DNA of 64,000 nt from assembly GCA_910584965.1 (NCBI GenBank), contig CAJUDZ010000010.1, positions 1 through 64,000 on the forward strand, written 5' to 3'. This document shows positions 34,793-44,102 of the stretch, one piece after another (within the stretch, counting starts at the first letter, position 1; each line of letters starts with the position of its first letter). This stretch comes from an uncultured Lachnospiraceae bacterium. Lineage in GTDB: Bacteria; Bacillota; Clostridia; Lachnospirales; Lachnospiraceae. The notes below the pieces were generated by a model. It was not told the DNA's origin and searched no databases. It saw only the letters and a program-made list of their open reading frames with translations. The translations under genes were made by a program, and so were the position numbers.

Positions 34793-34956
34793 ATTATATC
34801 ATGAATCTGCGATTCATGATCGCCATTCGCCGCTCGTCTAACATGCAAGCATGCTCTCCTCGCTAACGCTCATTATATCATGAATCTGCGATTCATGATC
34901 GCCATTCGCCGCTCGTCTAACATGCAAGCATGCTCTCCTCGCTAACGCTCATTATA
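34793..34956 (-). repeat. 79-bp tandem repeat carrying extended -10 boxes
   Basis: A 79-bp unit occurs at 34793-34871 and 34872-34950, identical by eye, followed by the first nine bases of a third. Each unit begins (on the minus strand, ends) with TATAAT, and all three copies read TGATATAAT, an extended -10. The unit also contains ATGAATC/GATTCAT and CATGC/GCATG stems. It lies directly upstream of the CrtO-like gene. Confidence 0.8.
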
Positions 34957-35308
34957 TCACAATTCTGTATAACAAAGTCCATAATCGCCTGTATCATTCC
35001 AAACGGAAATGCCCCGGATAATAATCATAATCTTTGAATAATACCCTCAGTGGACACGGGGATATACGCATTTTTCAGACAGCACCTGCAAATGAGGGTT
35101 GAATGTCATTCGTATTGGTGGTATACCTGGCTCGTTAAAAATTGGCAGAAATGTGATACAAAATGGCAGATCCGGAGATTTTAGAAAAAGATGATTGCAA
35201 AGATTGAAGCATCCATTGATAAATATGATGAGGCAGATATTTCTGTAATAAAAGAACGCTTCCCTATCATGAAGCGTCCTCCGATCTGTTCCGTTTTTAG
35301 TTTTTTCT
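34957..35308. other. Intergenic stretch without a recognisable gene
   Basis: No ORF with a ribosome site or familiar motif is seen on either strand. Short plus-strand stretches (for example near 35180-35270) look mildly protein-like and could be the remains of a decayed gene, but are too short to name. Confidence 0.4.
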
Positions 35309-35590
35309 CTACGTTCTTTCCCGCAGCGTCTGCATCCGCGATCTGACATTTTCATCGAACTCTTCGTCAGAAAATTTGGGATCCCGCGTTTTCATCCAGA
35401 TTTCACAGGGCGCTTCGCTGCATTCGCCGCAGTTTTTCATGCCCTTGTTATGAACGCTGCATTCATAAATGGCACATGTTCCTCCCTCCGGCACATGAAA
35501 AACCTTTCCGCTGCACTCGTTACATCCTTTGCACATCCCTCCGAAGCAATAACAGGTACTGCAATCCGTTCCGCATACGCTTACACTCAT
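35309..35590 (-). CDS. DUF3795 domain protein
   Basis: A 93-residue cysteine-rich protein with the DUF3795 pattern: VCGTDCSTCYCFGGMCKGC followed by CAIYECSVHNKGMKNCGEC and APCEIW. Eleven or more cysteines suggest a metal or Fe-S site. The role of the family is not established. It lies 35 bases downstream of the AraC gene in the same direction and may be co-transcribed. Confidence 0.8.
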   Translation of the reverse strand: MSVSVCGTDCSTCYCFGGMCKGCNECSGKVFHVPEGGTCAIYECSVHNKGMKNCGECSEAPCEIWMKTRDPKFSDEEFDENVRSRMQTLRERT

Positions 35591-35625
35591 CCTTCGTTCA
35601 TTCCTTTCCGTTTTTTACGGTTATT

Positions 35626-36486
35626 TTAGCATGAAATTTCCTGCGGATATTGTATATTTCCGACATCATAAGCATATTTTCTGGCAGTTTGTATGTCCAT
35701 CGCATGATACCGTTTAAATTCCCGCAGCAAGTGGGACTGGTCCGTATAACCATACTGCCAGACCGCATCCTGCACTGTGAAAAAAGGATTCCGTACAACG
35801 TCGCCCCAGACGGACTGATACCGTACCAGATTGCATAGTTTTTTCGGGGTGATGCCGATATATTCATGAAAAAGCCGTTCTAACTGCCTTTCCGAAATAA
35901 AACAGTCCTTCGCCAGTTTCGCCGCATTCAACGAGCCTTTTTGCAGCAGTATTTCCATGACCGCGCGATGAAGGGCAGGATGTTCCCTGGCATCGGCTGA
36001 CCGCCGCAGAAACATCCCTTCCGCGAGGCCCGCCCGCTCTTTCAAACCGGATTTTTCAAACAACAGCGGACGAATCAGCCTGTCCAGCCAGCAGAATCTG
36101 GACAGCACATCAAAATAACCGTTCAGCGTGCCCTTCATGGAATCCTCCGAAAAGGCACAGGCCCCCCACGCATAAAAGCGAATCGCAAACAGGGAAACCA
36201 GATGCCCGTCCATCGAATTGTCCGTTTCTGAAAAACTGACATCATTAATTCCGCAAAACCCACCGGTAATCCTGTTGGCGGTATAGTCAATCCGGTAAAT
36301 GATATCCGCACAGGTATCCGGAACCACAATTCCGGTGTCGCCGCTCCTTCTGACATAAGGATGTTCACTTCCCCAGAAGCAGCGGATATACCTGCACAGT
36401 TCCGGGTGATGGGGCAGCACTTCCCGGTATTCTCCGTTTTGCCGGAAAGGAGCCGCAGTCAACGGCATATATGGTATCTTCTGCAT
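35626..36486 (-). CDS. AraC-family transcriptional regulator (DUF6597-type)
   Basis: A 286-residue regulator. The N-terminal domain (LCRYIRCFWGSEHP, VVPDTCADIIYRIDY) is of the DUF6597 type and the C-terminal helix-turn-helix domain shows LNAAKLAKDCFISERQLERLFHEYIG and FTVQDAVWQYGYTDQSHLLREFKRYH. The second ATG was chosen because AAAGGAG lies 10 bases upstream, too close to the first. It may regulate itself and the DUF3795 gene. Confidence 0.88.
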   Translation of the reverse strand: MQKIPYMPLTAAPFRQNGEYREVLPHHPELCRYIRCFWGSEHPYVRRSGDTGIVVPDTCADIIYRIDYTANRITGGFCGINDVSFSETDNSMDGHLVSLFAIRFYAWGACAFSEDSMKGTLNGYFDVLSRFCWLDRLIRPLLFEKSGLKERAGLAEGMFLRRSADAREHPALHRAVMEILLQKGSLNAAKLAKDCFISERQLERLFHEYIGITPKKLCNLVRYQSVWGDVVRNPFFTVQDAVWQYGYTDQSHLLREFKRYHAMDIQTARKYAYDVGNIQYPQEISC

Positions 36487-36562
36487 TTTAACCATGCTCC
36501 TTTCCCGGCTGGCCCGACAAAGCCGCGGTGCTTTTCCGATCAGCTGTCAGACTGTGTTTATT

Positions 36563-37516
36563 CTACATTCTCGGAGAACCGATCTGTCCGAATTCGCCTT
36601 CTTTTTTGCGGTCTTTGACGATCGAAGTACAGGTCGGAATGGCACCGATGACGGTAAAGACATACAGCAGTACGAGGTTGCCCCAATAGTTTGCGCTCTC
36701 TATCCGTCCCCACTGTACAAAGGCCGGCACCATCTGGAACGCGGAAAAAATGTCGCCGCCCAGTTCCCGCACGATGATGATCGCCCATCCGATTCGGTCG
36801 CCTATGTAGGTCATGACAATCATCATCAGAACGCCGATGACAATGCCCTTCTTCGTCAGCTTTCCTCCCAGCATTTCATAGCCCTTCAGCGTGCAGACCG
36901 CCATGACGATGCCGGAAGCCACCGCCACTCTTCCCATCTGTCCGAAAATGACGATACAGACAACGCCGATGATGGAACCGAGCAGGGCACCCACAAGACC
37001 ACCCACAAGATTTTCGCCCTTTTCTTTCTTCTGCTGCGCTGCCATCATCACATCCTGCCGCATTCTGCCTGCGCAGTCCGGACAAAGGTGCATATAGCCG
37101 CCTTTGGTATCATAACCCGCCGTCTCCATCTGCTGCCCGCAAAGCTGACAGCAGGGTGCAAAGCCCTTGCTTCGCAGGAAGTTCAGCAAAGCGCCGATCC
37201 CGTAATTGAGATTATTCCGGAGCTGTTCCTGTTTCGCCGTGTTTTTCAAAACCATTTTAATCAGGTTTCCTTCCTGCACGAGCGATATCACCGGTTTTTC
37301 ATTTTTTACAAACAGCTTGTAATCTTCTTTGCCCAGCGCTCCCATCGGTGAACGGGCGCTCAGACTGACGGTCAGGCTGTAAGGATATCTTTCATCCTCA
37401 GCATAGACCAGCAGTTCGAATCCCTCCCGAAGCCCGTACAATGCTTTTCTTTCCTGGTCCAGTCTGAATCCAAGCGCCATTGCCAGCTCTTCGTAATTTT
37501 TAGTTGCTTTGCTCAT
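36563..37516 (-). CDS. Hypothetical zinc-ribbon membrane protein
   Basis: A 317-residue protein. The N-terminal ~130 residues are soluble (NYEELAMALGFRLDQERKAL). A zinc ribbon follows: CQLCGQQ at about 134 and CPDCAG at about 154. The rest has about four membrane spans (GLVGALLGSIIGVVCIVIFG, VAVASGIVMAVCTL, GIVIGVLMMIVMTYIG, LVLLYVFTVIGAIPT). No function is recognised. The ATG has GGGAGG upstream. It is downstream of lacZ, separated by the inverted-repeat element. Confidence 0.7.
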   Translation of the reverse strand: MSKATKNYEELAMALGFRLDQERKALYGLREGFELLVYAEDERYPYSLTVSLSARSPMGALGKEDYKLFVKNEKPVISLVQEGNLIKMVLKNTAKQEQLRNNLNYGIGALLNFLRSKGFAPCCQLCGQQMETAGYDTKGGYMHLCPDCAGRMRQDVMMAAQQKKEKGENLVGGLVGALLGSIIGVVCIVIFGQMGRVAVASGIVMAVCTLKGYEMLGGKLTKKGIVIGVLMMIVMTYIGDRIGWAIIIVRELGGDIFSAFQMVPAFVQWGRIESANYWGNLVLLYVFTVIGAIPTCTSIVKDRKKEGEFGQIGSPRM

Positions 37517-37533
37517 TGTTCTTCCTCCCTCTT

Positions 37534-37759
37534 GTAATTTATTTTCAGGCGATTGCGAAACGCATTATTGCAAGACAGCAGTTGTGCAGAACAGACAAAT
37601 CGTAAGCAGGGTGCTGTGTCGCCGCCGGTGTTTAGACGTCGTACTCCGGCGTCTTATACACCGAACAGTGCAGCGAAAGCGTGCCCTGCGGTGATTGTCT
37701 GTTTTGTACAACGGGAGTCTTCGAAAACATTGTTTCGCAATCGCCTGGTAATTTATTTT
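37534..37759. mobile_element. MITE-like inverted-repeat element with 12-bp flanking direct repeats
   Basis: A 202-bp segment (37546-37747) is bounded by perfect 16-bp terminal inverted repeats (CAGGCGATTGCGAAAC and its complement) and flanked on both sides by the same 12 bases, GTAATTTATTTT (37534-37545 and 37748-37759), which look like a target-site duplication. The interior continues as one long imperfect stem; several mismatches are C-to-T changes that keep G-U pairs in RNA. It encodes nothing. The right flank overlaps the lacZ stop codon. Confidence 0.7.
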
Positions 37760-40700
37760 ACACGATCCCCTGAAATGTAAAGGTAAATTCCAGCTTCCCG
37801 CCGACGTCGATCAGATATTCCGGATGCACCGGAGCGCCCCAGCTGTCGTCGCCCCCGACGCCCATCTGCTGCATGGATGCGCGCACCCATGTATAATGCA
37901 CTTCGGGAAGTTCAAAAGAATGCCTCGCGTTTTCCAGCTCATGCGGCGTATAAGGAAGGGCGGAAAAATTCATCCGGTCTCCGGTAAACAACAGCCCTCT
38001 TCCCTTGCGGTCCGTGATCTTTGCATAACGTACTCCCGTTTTATTGCCGCATTCCTGGGGCACCAGATACTGTGCCATATTATCTTTTACCAGATTCCGG
38101 TAAATGCCCAGCTTCGCGCCTTCTTTTCTGTCTTCATAAGTCTCCTCCGGCCCGTTTCCGTACCATTCCACGTGATCGTAATCCGCACTGAGCTGGAACA
38201 GCATACCGAATTCCGGCATATCTCCCAGTTCTTTTACCGGGTCATAGGCAAGCGTAGTCTGAACCCGTCCGTCCCCGTAAACGCGGTAAGTTACCTGACA
38301 TTCCGCCTCCGGCGTAGTCTGGAGACAATAATAATAGGTGACGGCCACGCAGTCTTTTTCTTCATGAACAACCGGATTATCATACCATGTGCCGAGCGCC
38401 GTTTCCCTCGCTTCGCCGGCTCCTTTCGTCGTCAGATAAAGGCTCGCCAGCTTCCATTGTCCATACCGGCCCGGCATATTTCTTCCTTCATCGTTATCGA
38501 CGGGCGCGCGCCAGAAATTCGGTTTCGGGCTGCGTATCAGCAGTTCTTTTCCCGCATACCGGTAAGATACAAAACCATTGTCAATGGAAAACAGCGCTTC
38601 GAAATCCGTCCCGCGGACGCCGAAATTTCGTTTGCCGCGGACCAGAACACAGGGTTTTTCACACGCCGTCCCCGCTCCCGGATTTCCGCCTGTGATTCCT
38701 TTCGTACCGCCGGGTTCGGATTCGTCTTCGGCCTTCACGTTCGCGATAACCGCCTGTCCGAAAGCCACTTCATGGCCCGCTTTGGCCCAGCATTCGTCCT
38801 GTTTCAGATGGAAGGAGACGGTAACTGCATATTCGCCCTCATATGCCGGAATTTCAAAAGGCAGGGGGAAGGAACGTCTGCTCTCCGGCTCCACGCACAG
38901 ATGCAGTTCTTTTTCGGCCGTCGGCACACCGTTTCGCAGTAAAACCGCTTTGGCCGCAAAGGTATCCGCGTTTACAAACAGGTTCTTGTTCCAGACCTCA
39001 AAATCTTTTTCGCGGATGAATACGGTCAAATTCTGGTAGTCGAATTTCACTTCCTGCATTTTGGGCGAAGGATTCCTTTCTCCGCCGTAAACAATGCCGT
39101 TGCCGCTGAAATTATAGTCACAGGGCCGGTCTCCGAAATCGCCTCCGTATGCCTGATACTCCCGGCCGTAACGGTCTTTCCGGTAAAGGGACTGGTCGAT
39201 ATAATCCCAGATAAAGCCGCCCTGATAACCGGAATTTTCCTGGTCAGCCAGATTCGTGTATTTGTGCAGGGCCCCGCAGGAATTTCCCATCGCATGGGAA
39301 TATTCACAGCAGATAATCGGCCTCGCTTCCCTGTTTTGCAGATATTCCTCGATTTCCTTTACTTTCGTATACATCCGGCTTTCCATATCGGTCGTCTCGT
39401 CATAGCTTCTGTCCCAGAAAACGCCCTCATAATGCACAAGCCGCGTATCGTCCAGTTCCCGGAAACGTTCCGACATCCTGAAAATCGTCCTTCCGCCAAA
39501 GGATTCGTTTCCGCAGGACCACAGCAAAACCGACGGATGGTTTTTGTCCCGCTGATAGCAGGAATTGACGCGGTCGAGCATCATATCTTCCCATTCTTCG
39601 TGGTCGCCCGGAAGCACAAACGACTTTTCCGCAGCGCCCCGCATATACGCGTCCCATGTGCCGTGGGTTTCCATATTGCATTCGGCAATCAGATAAATCC
39701 CATACCGGTCGCACAGATCATATATCGCCGCGTCATCCGGATAATGGCAGGTGCGGATGGCATTGATATTGTTCCGCTTCATCGTCACGATATCCTTTTC
39801 CAGTTCTTCATAGGAAACATGCCGGCCGGAAACGGAACTGAATTCATGGCGGTTGACTCCCTTAAAAACGATCCGCTTTCCGTTAAGAAGCATCCGGTTA
39901 TCCTTCATCTCAAACCGGCGGAATCCGACCATCTGTACCAGATATTCTTCCGTTCTGCCGTCAGGGCTGACAGCCTCGATCTCCAGCCGGTACAGATTGG
40001 GCTGTTCCGCACTCCAAAGCCTGGGCTGCCGTATCTTTTCCTGAAAAATAATGCCGCCCGCCTGCTGCCCGGCCGCTTCCGATGCCTCTCCTTCCGGCAC
40101 AATCTCTTTTTCCAGTTCCAATAAAACCTGTTCTTCGTCTTTCAGCCTGTACCTGATCTTTCCCGCACCGGTTGTTTTCACCACGGCTTCCAGCGTTGCT
40201 TCGTCAAAGCCGTTTCCCGCAAACAAAGTCTTCACCCGGATATCTTCGATATGAACGGCCGGCAGCGCATACAGACAGACGCTTCGGTAAATGCCGGAAA
40301 AACGAAAGAAATCCTGATCTTCGCACCAGCTCGAAGAAGTCCATTTATAGACCTGTACCGCCAGCTTGTTTTCCCCTTCTTTCAAAAAAGGCGTAAGATC
40401 AAATTCGGAAGGCGTAAAGCTGTCCTCGCTGTATCCCACATAACTGCCGTTCAGCCAGAGCGCCATGCCGCTCTCCACGCCCTGAAACGCGATGCGGATT
40501 TCTTTTCCCTTCATCGCCTGCGGCACCTCAAAATATTTCACATAACTGGCCGTCGGATTGAACCGCACCGGAATTTCCCCCGGAACCAGTTCTTCCCGCC
40601 CGTCCCAGGGATACTGCACATTGGCATACTGGGGAACGTCATAGCCTTCCATCTGGATATGCGCCGGCACGCAGATGCTCTCCCAGCACTTGCAGTCAAA

Positions 40701-40907
40701 ATCTTCTTTCTCAAACCCGGCAGGCGCAGAAGCCTGATTCACCGCATAGGAAAACTTCCAGACGCCGTCAAGCGCCATTCTGAGCGAGCTGCTTCCCGCA
40801 TCATATTCTTCCCTGTTCCGGTAAAGAACCGGCACCGCATGCGCCGGGAGCACATTTTCCTTAAAAAACATCGGGTCTTTTACTTTGTCATAGTGAAATT
40901 GTGTCAT
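37758..40907 (-). CDS. lacZ: Beta-galactosidase, glycoside hydrolase family 2 (LacZ type)
   Basis: A 1049-residue, full-length LacZ-type enzyme that hydrolyses lactose and other beta-galactosides in the cytoplasm. The five-domain order is visible: sugar-binding domain (ALDGVWKFSYAVN, PTASYVKYFEVP), Ig domain, TIM barrel (FKGVNRHEFSSVSGRHV), with acid/base Glu in LLWSCGNESF and nucleophile Glu in PIICCEYSHAMGNS, then the C-terminal super-sandwich. The start MTQFHYDKVKDP was chosen by family length although its ribosome site is weak; an in-frame ATG at 40949 is the alternative. Upstream are a 72-residue unknown and mtnA in the same direction. Confidence 0.92.
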   Translation of the reverse strand: MTQFHYDKVKDPMFFKENVLPAHAVPVLYRNREEYDAGSSSLRMALDGVWKFSYAVNQASAPAGFEKEDFDCKCWESICVPAHIQMEGYDVPQYANVQYPWDGREELVPGEIPVRFNPTASYVKYFEVPQAMKGKEIRIAFQGVESGMALWLNGSYVGYSEDSFTPSEFDLTPFLKEGENKLAVQVYKWTSSSWCEDQDFFRFSGIYRSVCLYALPAVHIEDIRVKTLFAGNGFDEATLEAVVKTTGAGKIRYRLKDEEQVLLELEKEIVPEGEASEAAGQQAGGIIFQEKIRQPRLWSAEQPNLYRLEIEAVSPDGRTEEYLVQMVGFRRFEMKDNRMLLNGKRIVFKGVNRHEFSSVSGRHVSYEELEKDIVTMKRNNINAIRTCHYPDDAAIYDLCDRYGIYLIAECNMETHGTWDAYMRGAAEKSFVLPGDHEEWEDMMLDRVNSCYQRDKNHPSVLLWSCGNESFGGRTIFRMSERFRELDDTRLVHYEGVFWDRSYDETTDMESRMYTKVKEIEEYLQNREARPIICCEYSHAMGNSCGALHKYTNLADQENSGYQGGFIWDYIDQSLYRKDRYGREYQAYGGDFGDRPCDYNFSGNGIVYGGERNPSPKMQEVKFDYQNLTVFIREKDFEVWNKNLFVNADTFAAKAVLLRNGVPTAEKELHLCVEPESRRSFPLPFEIPAYEGEYAVTVSFHLKQDECWAKAGHEVAFGQAVIANVKAEDESEPGGTKGITGGNPGAGTACEKPCVLVRGKRNFGVRGTDFEALFSIDNGFVSYRYAGKELLIRSPKPNFWRAPVDNDEGRNMPGRYGQWKLASLYLTTKGAGEARETALGTWYDNPVVHEEKDCVAVTYYYCLQTTPEAECQVTYRVYGDGRVQTTLAYDPVKELGDMPEFGMLFQLSADYDHVEWYGNGPEETYEDRKEGAKLGIYRNLVKDNMAQYLVPQECGNKTGVRYAKITDRKGRGLLFTGDRMNFSALPYTPHELENARHSFELPEVHYTWVRASMQQMGVGGDDSWGAPVHPEYLIDVGGKLEFTFTFQGIV

Positions 40908-40974
40908 TTCTGATAACCAAACCTTTCTTACCTTATATATTTCCGACATCTTCCGATATCGCTTTCCGAATCCC

Positions 40975-41193
40975 TTATATATTGTCCGGCTTTCCGGCGT
41001 TCATATCCGTATACATATCGAGCAGTCCGACCGTCTCCGATGCCGGGCGGCCGTACATATTACAGCACTGTCTGGAAACCGTTTTCGCCTCCTCCGCGTC
41101 CTGGTCTATCAATACGCTCATCCGGTAAACGCCCTGTTTCGATTCCGCATCCAGATGATTCATGATCTCCGCAATCATTTCGTCTTCGTTCAT
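40975..41193 (-). CDS. Small hypothetical protein (72 residues)
   Basis: A short acidic protein (MNEDEMIAEIMNHLDAES) rich in Asp, Glu and Met, with a CC pair in QCCNMYG. No family is recognised. It has a strong site (AAGGGGGG, 6 bases before the ATG) and lies between mtnA and lacZ in the same direction, which supports a real gene. Confidence 0.6.
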   Translation of the reverse strand: MNEDEMIAEIMNHLDAESKQGVYRMSVLIDQDAEEAKTVSRQCCNMYGRPASETVGLLDMYTDMNAGKPDNI

Positions 41194-41244
41194 TTCTTAC
41201 CCCCCTTTTTCCTGAGGAATACGCCGTCCATGCCATACGGTCTG

Positions 41245-42327
41245 TCAGGGCAGTCCCTGTGTTTTTTTCCGTTCAAAAATCTCCCGCAGCGATTCCGTAT
41301 AGGGCTCCCGCGCGATTCCGTATTCCGTTACGATGCCCGCAATCAGATCGTGATCGGTCACATCAAAGGCCGGGTTAAAGACTTTCACCCCTTCCGGCGC
41401 CACCGGCTCCCGATACCACATCTGCGTTACCTCATGAGCCGGCCGCTGTTCGATCGTAATATCCGCTCCCGTCGGCGTATTCATATCGATCGTTGCGGTA
41501 GGCGCACAGATATAAATCGGCACGCCATAACGCTTCGCCACCGCCGCCACAACGGAAGTCCCTATCTTATTCGCCGTATCCCCGTTGGCCGCAACCCTGT
41601 CACAGCCGACGAATACGGCGTTTACCCAGCCGTTTCGCATGACGGTTCCCGACATATTATCGCAGATCAGGGTAACATCCACGCCGGAAGAAAAAAGCTC
41701 ATAGGCCGTCAGCCGCGCTCCCTGCAATAGCGGCCTCGTTTCATCCGCAAAAACCCGGAAATGATAGCCCCGCTCCTGGCCGAGGTAAATCGGGGCGGTA
41801 GCGGTTCCGTATTTGCAGGCCGCGAGCTGTCCCGCGTTGCAATGCGTTAAAATACCGTCTCCCGGCTTTACCAGGCTGAGCCCGTATTCGCCGATGGCCC
41901 TGCACACCCGGATATCCTCTTCTTTAATCCCGATTGCTTCCTCTTTCAGCAAAGCCTTGATCTGCTCCACCGGCTTTTCCCGGTTCGCAAGACATACCTG
42001 CTCCATCCGGCGCAGCGCCCACGACAGATTGACGGCGGTCGGTCTGGAAGAATCCAGATATTCCTTATGCTTCTGAAATTCCCGGTAAAAAATATCGAAA
42101 TCCTCCGTTTCGATCTGTTTTGCCAGCAGATAAATTCCAAAAGCGGCCGTCACGCCGATGGCCGGCGCTCCCCGCACTTTCAGCAGATAAATCGCGTTCC
42201 AGATTTCCTCTCCCGTCCTTAAACGGATGATTTCCGTCTTTCCGGGCAAAAGCGTCTGATCGATGATCACCACCGCACCGTCCTCATCGTCCAAAGCCAC
42301 CGTCTCATAATCCCTGATCGTTTTCAT
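41245..42327 (-). CDS. mtnA: S-methyl-5-thioribose-1-phosphate isomerase
   Basis: This enzyme converts methylthioribose-1-phosphate to methylthioribulose-1-phosphate in methionine salvage. The 360-residue protein shows the eIF2B-like family motifs RGAPAIGVTAAFG, LTHCNAGQLAACKYGTA (catalytic Cys region), TLICDNMSG (catalytic Asp region) and GCDRVAANGDTANKIGT. It has AAAGGA upstream of the ATG. No other methionine-salvage gene is adjacent, so it may work on a related 5-deoxysugar phosphate. No SAM riboswitch is seen in the short upstream gap. Confidence 0.93.
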   Translation of the reverse strand: MKTIRDYETVALDDEDGAVVIIDQTLLPGKTEIIRLRTGEEIWNAIYLLKVRGAPAIGVTAAFGIYLLAKQIETEDFDIFYREFQKHKEYLDSSRPTAVNLSWALRRMEQVCLANREKPVEQIKALLKEEAIGIKEEDIRVCRAIGEYGLSLVKPGDGILTHCNAGQLAACKYGTATAPIYLGQERGYHFRVFADETRPLLQGARLTAYELFSSGVDVTLICDNMSGTVMRNGWVNAVFVGCDRVAANGDTANKIGTSVVAAVAKRYGVPIYICAPTATIDMNTPTGADITIEQRPAHEVTQMWYREPVAPEGVKVFNPAFDVTDHDLIAGIVTEYGIAREPYTESLREIFERKKTQGLP

Positions 42328-42386
42328 GATTCACTGTCCTTTCGTAGATTATACTGTTTGACTTTACCAGTCAAAATCTGTCATTT

Positions 42387-42872
42387 TCAACGCTCCGCAG
42401 TCACATCCGCAAATGCCGCCCCGGTCGCCCGGCAAAGGTCATCTGGCTTCAGTTCGATCTGAGAACCGAGCCGGCCGCCGCTGACAATCATGCTTTCGAG
42501 TCCCTCTGCCGATATGTCGATGCGCGTAGTATATTGCTTTTTCATGCCGATTGCCGTGCAGCCGCCCCTGATATACCCTGTCACGGCATTGATATCCTTA
42601 ACGTGAATCATGTCAAGGGCCTTCTCTCCTACCGCCTTCGCCGCTTTTTTCAAATCGAGTTCTTCCGCAATCGGTATGACAAATACATAATAATTTTTAC
42701 TGTTCCCGACCGTCACAAGCGTTTTATACACTTTTTCATAAGGAAGGGAAAGCATATCCGCGATCTGTATCGCGTCAACAAATTCTTCGCAGGTATATGT
42801 ATACTGCGTATACGGAATTTTTTCCCTCTCCAGAATCCGCATCGCATTGGTTTTGGTTTCTTTGCTTTTCAT
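42387..42872 (-). CDS. ybaK: YbaK/EbsC-family aminoacyl-tRNA deacylase (Cys-tRNA(Pro) deacylase)
   Basis: A trans-editing enzyme that removes wrongly attached amino acids from tRNA(Pro). The 161-residue protein has the family pattern: VYKTLVTVGNSKNYYVFVIP, ELDLKKAAKAVGEKALDM, GYIRGGCTAIGMKK and VSGGRLGSQIELKPDDL. The start MKSKETKTNAMR has GGAG 6 bases upstream; the open frame extends 28 codons further without one. It lies 59 bases upstream of mtnA. Confidence 0.9.
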   Translation of the reverse strand: MKSKETKTNAMRILEREKIPYTQYTYTCEEFVDAIQIADMLSLPYEKVYKTLVTVGNSKNYYVFVIPIAEELDLKKAAKAVGEKALDMIHVKDINAVTGYIRGGCTAIGMKKQYTTRIDISAEGLESMIVSGGRLGSQIELKPDDLCRATGAAFADVTAER

Positions 42873-42977
42873 CCTGATCTCCATTCCGCAGCGTTTGCAC
42901 GGCAGAGGCATCACTTTGCTGATGCAAAGCCGCAAGTCCCGAATCTGCGTCCGCACAAATCATCTCTTTATAACACT

Positions 42978-44096
42978 TTATAACAACAGATACCAGGCTG
43001 CCGGAAAAAGCTTCTCCAGCACCCGGAACAGAGGCACATAGAGCGCAAGCCGGACCCACACCGGACAACAGATAATGCTAAGCAGCGTCAAAAGCGGAAC
43101 TGCCGCCGCAATCGCCTCCTGTTTTCTCAATACTATTCTGATTATACTACAATACAGGACAATTAGGAACTGATAAAAAATAAGGCCCGCCGTTTCTTTT
43201 CCCAGCCCGCACAGCAGCGCCGCCGGCCCTCCTTCGCCGGGAACCGCAATGTTTCCGGTCAGCCACAGGGACAATAAAGCGGCCGCAGATGTGTAAACGG
43301 TCGGCATCCATACATTGACCATTGTAGTCACTCCTGCCGGAATAAGGCGCCGGAACCGCTTTTCTTCCCTGTCTTTCCAATCCGTCAGCAGACCGCACAG
43401 GCCGCTTACAAAAATGCAGACAGCCAGTATTCCCCGCAGCCGGAAAGAAGGGGAAACCGATGCGCGCAGGGCTTCTTCCTCCCCGTATCCGCCGTCATCG
43501 TCCGGTTTTAACACATCCCCGGTATTCCCGTGATACCGGAATGCAAACGTGCTTCCATCCAGCAAATGCTGTTCATAGGCCGCTCTGGCAAAGGCTACGA
43601 TATCGGTTTTCACATCCGTTTCTTCCGCCTTTGCAAATGCCTCCGAATGCTCTATATAGTCTACATAATTCATTTCCGCATACAGAGTAAATACGACACT
43701 CGCAATCTTTTCCTTGACTATTTCAGTCATGCTCGAAGAACGCGTAGTATAAACCGTAATGGTTTCCTGCCATTCGCCCGTGCTCAGTCCGTCCCATAAC
43801 TCCGCATGCAGCAAAACGCCGCAGTCCAGCCTGCCGCTCTCCACATCCCGGCACATCGCTTCTTCATCCTCATAAAGCCGGAATCGCAGCAGACCTTCCT
43901 GTTCCTGTAAACGCGTCATAAATTCCTGTTTCCGGCCCTCCGGCAGAATGCCGATCTCCACGCCCCGGCTTTCACCCTGTCCCAATCGGTCAACCATAAA
44001 TGACATCAATGGCAGAAGCAGCAAAAACAACAGAAATGCGGGCTTTTTCGCGATTCGCTTCCCCATAAGCCCAATCCAGACCACATAGGTTTTCAT
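42978..44096 (-). CDS. ABC-2-type transporter permease-like protein (second of pair)
   Basis: A 372-residue membrane protein of the ABC-2 permease type: one N-terminal span (FLLFLLLLPLMSFMV), an extracytoplasmic region of about 180 residues (VEIGILPEGRKQEFM), and four to five C-terminal spans (GILAVCIFVSGLCGLLTD to WVRLALYVPLFRVLEKL). GGAGG lies upstream, overlapping the stop of the preceding permease gene. No ATP-binding gene lies in this operon, which is unusual. Substrate unknown. Confidence 0.75.
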   Translation of the reverse strand: MKTYVVWIGLMGKRIAKKPAFLLFLLLLPLMSFMVDRLGQGESRGVEIGILPEGRKQEFMTRLQEQEGLLRFRLYEDEEAMCRDVESGRLDCGVLLHAELWDGLSTGEWQETITVYTTRSSSMTEIVKEKIASVVFTLYAEMNYVDYIEHSEAFAKAEETDVKTDIVAFARAAYEQHLLDGSTFAFRYHGNTGDVLKPDDDGGYGEEEALRASVSPSFRLRGILAVCIFVSGLCGLLTDWKDREEKRFRRLIPAGVTTMVNVWMPTVYTSAAALLSLWLTGNIAVPGEGGPAALLCGLGKETAGLIFYQFLIVLYCSIIRIVLRKQEAIAAAVPLLTLLSIICCPVWVRLALYVPLFRVLEKLFPAAWYLLL

Positions 44097-44102
44097 ACCG
44101 CC

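Noticed and set aside
34753..34848. Longer CrtO-like protein starting inside the 79-bp repeat
   Set aside because: The extra residues are encoded by repeat DNA and there is no ribosome site before the upstream ATGs.
34957..35308. Transposase remnant
   Set aside because: Short protein-like stretches exist on the plus strand, but no transposase motif, inverted ends or target duplication could be found.
42328..42386. SAM or other riboswitch upstream of mtnA
   Set aside because: The gap is only 59 bases and holds just one 7-bp hairpin (TTTGACT/AGTCAAA); too small for a known riboswitch.
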